Source: Pegea sp. RAD2-039
Lineage: Eukaryota > Chordata > Thaliacea > Salpida > Salpidae
Assembly: GCA_034620365.1 (NCBI GenBank)
Contig: JAQGEQ010000084.1
Span: 2,666,001-2,730,000, forward strand
Direction of reading: 5' to 3'
DNA: 64,000 bases
Position numbers and translations under genes: made by a program. The notes below the pieces were generated by a model. That model was not told where the DNA came from. It worked only from the letters and a program-made list of their open reading frames with translations, and made no database searches. Below, piece after piece: positions 59,293 to 64,000 of the stretch (position 1 is the first letter of the stretch; each line of letters opens with the position of its first letter).

Positions 59293-62200
59293 ATGTTTTT
59301 GAAAGTAGCTCCTAGGAAATTGTTAATTTCAAATCATGCTCGAATAACGTCCTCCTTACGAATCTTTCACCATTCATCACAAAAAAACTCTAATAAAGAG
59401 ATAAAACCAAGGAGCATTTTACATTTAAAGGATCGTGGTCTTTTATATGATCTTTATCCTGATCCTCGCCAAGATCTTACAAAAATCTTTAAAAAAAAAC
59501 AATGTTTTTATTGTGGGTTTGATCCTACTGCTGAAAGTCTACACGTTGGAAACCTTCTTTCGATCATGATGTTACTACATTGTCAACAAGCAGGTAATCA
59601 ACTCGTACCTACTGTAATCTCTACTCACTTCTTTAACTATCATAGGTCATGATGTGATTGCCCTGGTTGGATCTGCCACAGCAAAATGTGGGGACCCTTC
59701 AGGTCGTTTTACTGATAGGGATCAACTGGAAGCTGACGTGTTAGATAGAAATATAAAAGGAATTAGTAATTGTATTCGTTATGTTTTTAACAATTATGAA
59801 AGTGATTCGTATCCGGGAAGACTTCAAGCCAGTTTACCTCCTTTAAAAGTACTTTATAATGGTGATTGGTATAAAAATATCAATGTCATTGATTTCATTA
59901 CAAATGTATTCAAGAACTTCAGATTAGCCAATCTTTTGGGTGAGTTTGCTTCAATTTTTTTTGAAATTTTGTTTGATTCATCACATCTTTACTGATATAA
60001 ACATTTGGTGATGATTGAAGATGATAATTTGTCACTTCTACAAAAGATTACATTTCTTATTAAGGAGCTTTCTCACCACACAATTAAATATATGTTTAAA
60101 TAAATTATGATAATCTAAAGTCTGATGAACATATATCAGAATCAGACATCTATCTCCAACTCTGAAATCTTTTCTGGGATTTAGTAAAATTGACGCGGAT
60201 TTGTTCTATAAGCGTTAAAGTTTGAAAACTTCTTTTATTCACGGGGCACCTTTCGGTGTACGATCAAATATATTCCCCAAAGGAACAATTTGTAGTCTGG
60301 GTCAGGGGAATTCCCAAGCTGGAGCATTACCCAATAGCTTGGTGTTGACAACTGGTCCTGATCTGTCGTCATTAGACCTTTTAGCTGCTTTGATTGCAAC
60401 CTCTGCCGGACCGTTAGATCTTGGGTAGTCTGCTGATGATAATCTATAGACAGCGTCCCATTTTCTTAAAAAGGGAGTTTTGTTAGATGTATGACAATAT
60501 ACAACTCAGACAATATACTTGTTAGTAATTTAGATGTTTAAAAAATGTAATCAAGCACAAAAAATTTTTTTTAATTTCATCAAAAAAATTTCAAATAATT
60601 TTCTTTCTATTTTTAAATAAAAATATCGATTTAGAGAACAAATACTGAAAATATTTGATGTAAAATTCTGTTTTTAGCTATGAAATCGATCCGAAACCGT
60701 TCAACAACTAGCAGTAGTGACAGCATGTTGCTATCTGAGTTTGTTTATCAAGTTTTTCAATCATATGATTGGCTTCATCTTTATGATCAGTATAACTGCT
60801 TCTTCCAAGTTGGTGGGATCGATCAACTTTGTAATGTTCAATCCGGTGTCAAGCTACTTAAAAGGTTTTTATTTTCAGTAAAGAATTAAAAGACTAAGTT
60901 CTCCTCTAGAAATGTGATAAAATCTCTGATTTATAATCCAATAAAAGTAAAAAATATTAAAATTTAGTTTCTTGATTCATAAAAACTCTTTGAACAACAA
61001 AACCAAGCCAAAAAATTTTAGACGAATTTTGAGCTAATTGGCCAAATCAATCGACTTTATATATTTGATCAAACAATTTTTCAGAAGTCGAAATGCAGAT
61101 GGAGTGTTTGGTTTGTTTACACCTTTATTAACTACGCCAAAAGGCGAGAAGCTCGGAAAATCACTTAACAACACCGTTTGGTTGAATCCAGAGAAAACAT
61201 CTCCATTCGAATTTTATCAATATTTTTTTCGTCAACCTGATTCAGTTGTTGAAGAGTCAGTTTCAGCTGAATCAATTATTTCTTCTCTTATTTGTTATTT
61301 GCAGATATTTGAAATATTTCACTTTCATACAATTAAATGAAATTGAAAGTATTATGATGAAGCACAACAAAAGTCCCCACCTTCGAAACGCTCAGTTGAT
61401 TCTTGCAAAAAATGTCACTAAGATTGTACATGGAGCAGAAGGCCTAAAATCAGCTGAAAGGTAATAAATCCTAGAAACAATCTATTAAATAGGCAATACA
61501 GGTCCCCCATTTGTATGTTTGTGGTCCGCCTGTGTGGTATAGTGGTTATCACGCCCACCTACCAGGCGGGATGTTTTGGGTTCGAGCCCAGGCGGACACA
61601 TGTTGCGACAAGAAAAAGTCCATAAAAAACGAAGAAAAAGGGTAAAATCCTGCTGCATGTGCATCAACTGGATCTTCATAATTTATGCCCTAGTACATAT
61701 GGCTGTTCTCGGCCGAAGCAGGATAAAAAATGCTAATGGTAGTTCAATAAAAGTTCAGTTGAATCAATTAAGCACCCTGACATGCTCCCACCAAGCAACT
61801 TGTCCTACAGACTAATCTTAATGATCTTATTTTCTTGTAGAAGCAAATCACTTTGTATTCTTTTAAAGTAAATGTGAAAAAATTCTTTGAAAATTCAATA
61901 ATTTCTTTTTCTAACTTGAATAAAAGTATAATGTAGAAATTTCAAACATTCAGAAAATAACACTGTCTGTATTTAGATGTACACGAGCGTTGTTTTATGG
62001 AGCAGTTGAAGATTTAGAGCGCTTAACTCAAGATGAAATTGCAATCACTTTTTCTAACACAACTATTATAGACGCTGTTCTTGAACCTGATACGACAATT
62101 TTAGATGCTTTACTCATGACGAAGGTTCATCTTTGGCTTTAGAATCTTTCTTTAATTAACAAATCACGGTTGAATAAAAAGTTAAAGAAATTGGTTTATT

Positions 62201-62525
62201 AATCTAGAAAACTTATTTTTAATTCGTGTGTTTTTCTAAAATATTTATTAATAATTAAGCTTTTATTTTCTTTTCTTTTTATTAGATGCTTCAATCAAGT
62301 GAGAATGCAGAAAACTTGATTAAGAGTAAAGCTGTTCGAATTAATGGACAAGTAACAACCTCTAGTCATCAAGTATTACTGTCAGATGTTCATGTTTTGA
62401 TCAACAACATTACTCTTGTTACTATCGGCAAAAAACGTCATTGTTTACTAAGGTGGTCTCTACCAAGAATATCTCATAAAGAAGATGATTTTAAAGAAGA
62501 TCAATTTGAGACTTATCCTCATTAA
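59293..62525 (+). CDS. YARS2: Mitochondrial tyrosyl-tRNA synthetase, 7 exons
   Basis: Exons 59293-59593, 59646-59939, 60678-60864, 61085-61255, 61305-61460, 61977-62124 and 62286-62525 total 1497 nt and give 498 aa; human YARS2 has 477. It attaches tyrosine to mitochondrial tRNA-Tyr in the matrix. The basic, acid-poor N-terminus is a likely targeting peptide. Class I motifs are YCGFDPTAESLHVGN (HIGH-type, His84-Asn87) and GEKLGKS (KMSKS-type). Others are HDVIALVGSATAKCGDPSGR, FVYQVFQSYDW and SPFEFYQYFFRQPD. The S4-like RNA-binding end contains KSKAVRINGQVTTSSHQVLL. The Q-x-G-G-S-D-Q tyrosine-site motif reads Q-V-G-G-I-D-Q here, an unusual Ser to Ile change. Intron 2 contains a Gypsy integrase scrap and intron 5 a SINE. 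All junctions keep phase. Confidence 0.95.
60240..60476 (-). mobile_element. Ty3/Gypsy-type integrase fragment inside YARS2 intron 2
   Basis: On the minus strand the translation reads F-L-R-K-W, then R-L-S-S-A-D-Y-P-R-S-N-G-P-A-E-V-A-I-K-A-A-K-R. This matches the end of the retroviral-type integrase core (W-G...SSxYxPxSNGxAExxVKxxKR). A shorter echo of the following L-S-P-A-Q-region (IVPLGNIFDRTPKGAP) comes after it, with a stop in between. It is GC-richer than the intron. No LTRs or other pol domains are visible, so it is a truncated remnant. It lies antisense to YARS2. Confidence 0.75.
61524..61730 (+). mobile_element. tRNA-derived SINE in YARS2 intron 5
   Basis: The tRNA-like head 61,524-61,597 has a seven-base acceptor-type pairing (GTCCGCC with GGCGGAC), a box A (TGTGGTATAGTGGTTATC) and a box B (GGGTTCGAGCCC). 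The T stem overlaps the acceptor stem, and the anticodon region does not fold as a normal tRNA, so this is not a working tRNA gene. The head most resembles tRNA-Val-type D arms. The body and terminal GTTCTCGGCCGAAGCAGGA plus A-tail match the SINE at 452-769. Same orientation as the host gene. Confidence 0.8.
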
Positions 62526-63300
62526 TATTCGTTAAACTTTATAATTATTTTTTTGTATTTGTGAAGAATATTTGAAATTAATCTCACTATAGACTTGTCT
62601 ACAAGTCAAATATTTTTTTAAATTGAAACAGTTTGTTAGGCTGAGTTTCTTAAACATTTGAAGCTCTAAGCCCGCAATTCAGGGCCGTAGATTTTTTACA
62701 CTAAAAATACTAAAAGTTCAATCAATTTACTGATAGGCGAACTTTCATATAAGTTCTTTAGCTTTATACAAGTCGAAAGTTCAAATAAAGTAGTTTCGAT
62801 ATTTACTTTTAACTTTAATGACTACCAATTGAATTAGATCATGGGAGCAGTTTCACAGTTTACAGAAACCATGTTCATTAGTCAATAGGTTGCCGTTTCC
62901 TAAAATCATTTTATTGAAAAAAAAGGTTCACAAATATTAAACAAAATGCACAAGTAGTTTTTAAAGTATTTCCTATCAAGTTAAGTTCCTCGTAAACTTC
63001 AGATCAAAGACCCAGTACAATTTTACATTAAGCTCTTCAACTAAAGATATGTTTAAGATCAGGGATTGTAGACACTATCTTCATAAAAGTGACAAATAAT
63101 TTCATTAATTGCAAAAAGAATCCATTTTATCTATATGACGTTTAAACAAATTTTTAGTAAGCGTTTAATGTCTTACAAGATGTCAGTAGGTTTAATGAAG
63201 TTGGAACATATTTTGAATTTTTACTAGCAAGCTGTGTTTTCACAAGTTTTTATAAATAAAAGCAGATATCATGCTTGTGGTTATTTTTCTTATTTAAGGA
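62526..63300. other. 3' flank of YARS2 and intergenic DNA
   Basis: AT-rich and without recognised elements. Confidence 0.45.
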
Positions 63301-63543
63301 GTTATTAGAGAGAAAGCATGTATGTAGATCAAAAGTTATCTTCAGCCTAAGAAATCTCCAAAAACATGACTCACCGGTTTGGCTTTGTAAGTCAGTAGCA
63401 GTACTTTTACAAAAATTTTTGAGCAAAAGAAAAAATGATGATAGTATAAAGAGTAGTACAATGTACGAAGTTAGACGACCGGTTGAAAAATATTTTAACG
63501 TTTCTTTGAGGGATCTTGCCAGATGTTTTAATGCCATTTAATA
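63301..63543 (+). other. Open frame of about 80 codons after an acceptor-like site, unassigned
   Basis: Opens after ttatttaag at 63,299 and ends at a TAA near 63,541. The translation includes HDSPVWLCKSVAVLLQKFLS and MYEVRRPVEKYFNVSLRDLA, which looks more protein-like than nearby frames. It could be an exon of the gene that continues to the right, but its stop precedes the next exon and I see no donor that would rescue the frame. Confidence 0.3.
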
Positions 63544-63577
63544 AGATTTTGATGCTTTTATCTCACAGAATAACAAT

Positions 63578-63780
63578 ATGGATAGCCTCCAATCTACTAC
63601 ACCAAGCAATCGGATTGACAGTCCTGAAGATAAGATAGTGAGGGAAAGAAGAAGCTGTTTGGTTGATAAATCTAACAAACCTGTATCCGATAATGAAAGA
63701 GCTAAAAGCGTTGTTGGTTCAGATACTAAAGTTTGGGACGTTTATCTGGAGAACAAGGGAAGCAACAACGCGGAGTCTTG
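63578..63780 (+). CDS. First exon of an unidentified gene, incomplete in this window
   Basis: A strong acceptor (ttttatctcacag) ends nine bases before the ATG, and the frame runs 67 codons plus two bases to a donor (gtcttg/gtgatt). The product begins MDSLQSTTPSNRIDSPEDK, is polar and Ser/Lys/Arg-rich, and ends DTKVWDVYLENKGSNNAES. Nearby acceptors all start with A, which after the two-base phase would make TGA, so the next exon probably lies beyond position 64,000. Family not recognised. Confidence 0.4.
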
Positions 63781-64000
63781 GTGATTCACCTGATCTATCA
63801 TTTTGTTTCATGGCCTTTTGTTATTTTGATTTAAAAATTTTTAATTATAGACAACATGAAGAGTAGTGACGGTCTAACTATTTGGTGTTAAGGAGTGTGC
63901 TGGGAAACAGAAAATTAAAATCAAAACTAGATCACATAAGTAAATGCTGAATTAAGAGTAACACATCTAGACTGATTTCAGAATGAGGACTTCCGATTAT
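63781..64000. other. Probable intron sequence at the window edge
   Basis: AT-rich and compatible with the first intron of the preceding partial gene. No other feature seen. Confidence 0.35.

Noticed and set aside
61524..61597. Functional nuclear tRNA gene
   Set aside because: Box A, box B and an acceptor pairing are present, but the T stem overlaps the acceptor stem and the anticodon arm does not fold. The same head occurs in another SINE copy.
63250..63537. 95-codon minus-strand ORF near the window end
   Set aside because: Overlaps the better-supported plus-strand open frame and looks like its shadow.

Overview
The window is AT-rich (by eye about 70-75% A+T) and comes from an animal (metazoan) nuclear genome. 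Genes are split by introns with GT/AG borders, many only about 50 nt long, and proteins match animal families: SEC13, RBM7, unkempt, an MRP4-like ABCC transporter, BOLA2, TRMT1L, YARS2 and a fatty-acid-binding protein. Non-LTR retrotransposon remains and a tRNA-derived SINE are present. The retained ancestral introns and the mobile elements suggest an invertebrate bilaterian or a similar slowly evolving lineage. I cannot name the species. All gene models were spliced by hand from the sequence, and phases were checked by arithmetic.

Layout. 0-2.5 kb: a minus-strand SINE, then a three-exon FABP-like gene (+). 3.5-7.2 kb: SEC13 (nine exons) and RBM7, both minus. 7.2-12.6 kb: gene-poor, with an unrecognised coding relic. 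12.6-15.4 kb: unkempt (minus), six CCCH fingers but no RING. 19.0-21.0 kb: decayed CR1-like LINE (+). 21-41 kb: very AT-rich near-desert. Hidden in it are two small minus-strand genes that I read as paralogous prepropeptides with a parathyroid-hormone-like mature peptide (22,996-23,825 and 33,643-34,388). A third candidate secreted-peptide gene lies at 39.3-39.6 kb (+). Both PTH-like genes were missed by simple ORF finding because their exons are 104-134 nt long. 41.1-42.9 kb: a second LINE relic. 45.0-53.4 kb: a complete 31-exon ABCC4-like transporter (minus, 1350 aa). 56.2-62.5 kb: a compact plus-strand cluster of BOLA2, a second BOLA2, TRMT1L-like and mitochondrial TyrRS (YARS2). The YARS2 introns hold a Gypsy-type integrase scrap and a SINE. 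The last 0.7 kb has an unidentified gene start.

Themes. The two peptide genes share strand, a signal-peptide exon, a phase-2 intron just before the mature peptide, and gap-free spacing of the residues PTH uses to bind its receptor. This is the most novel signal here. The BOLA2 pair has divergent 5' halves but a 187-bp 3' block that is nearly identical, which looks like gene conversion. Several genes have a 3' splice acceptor a few bases before the ATG, and YARS2 starts about 100 nt after the TRMT1L stop. That is compatible with spliced-leader trans-splicing and an operon-like pair, though cis 5'-UTR introns are not excluded.
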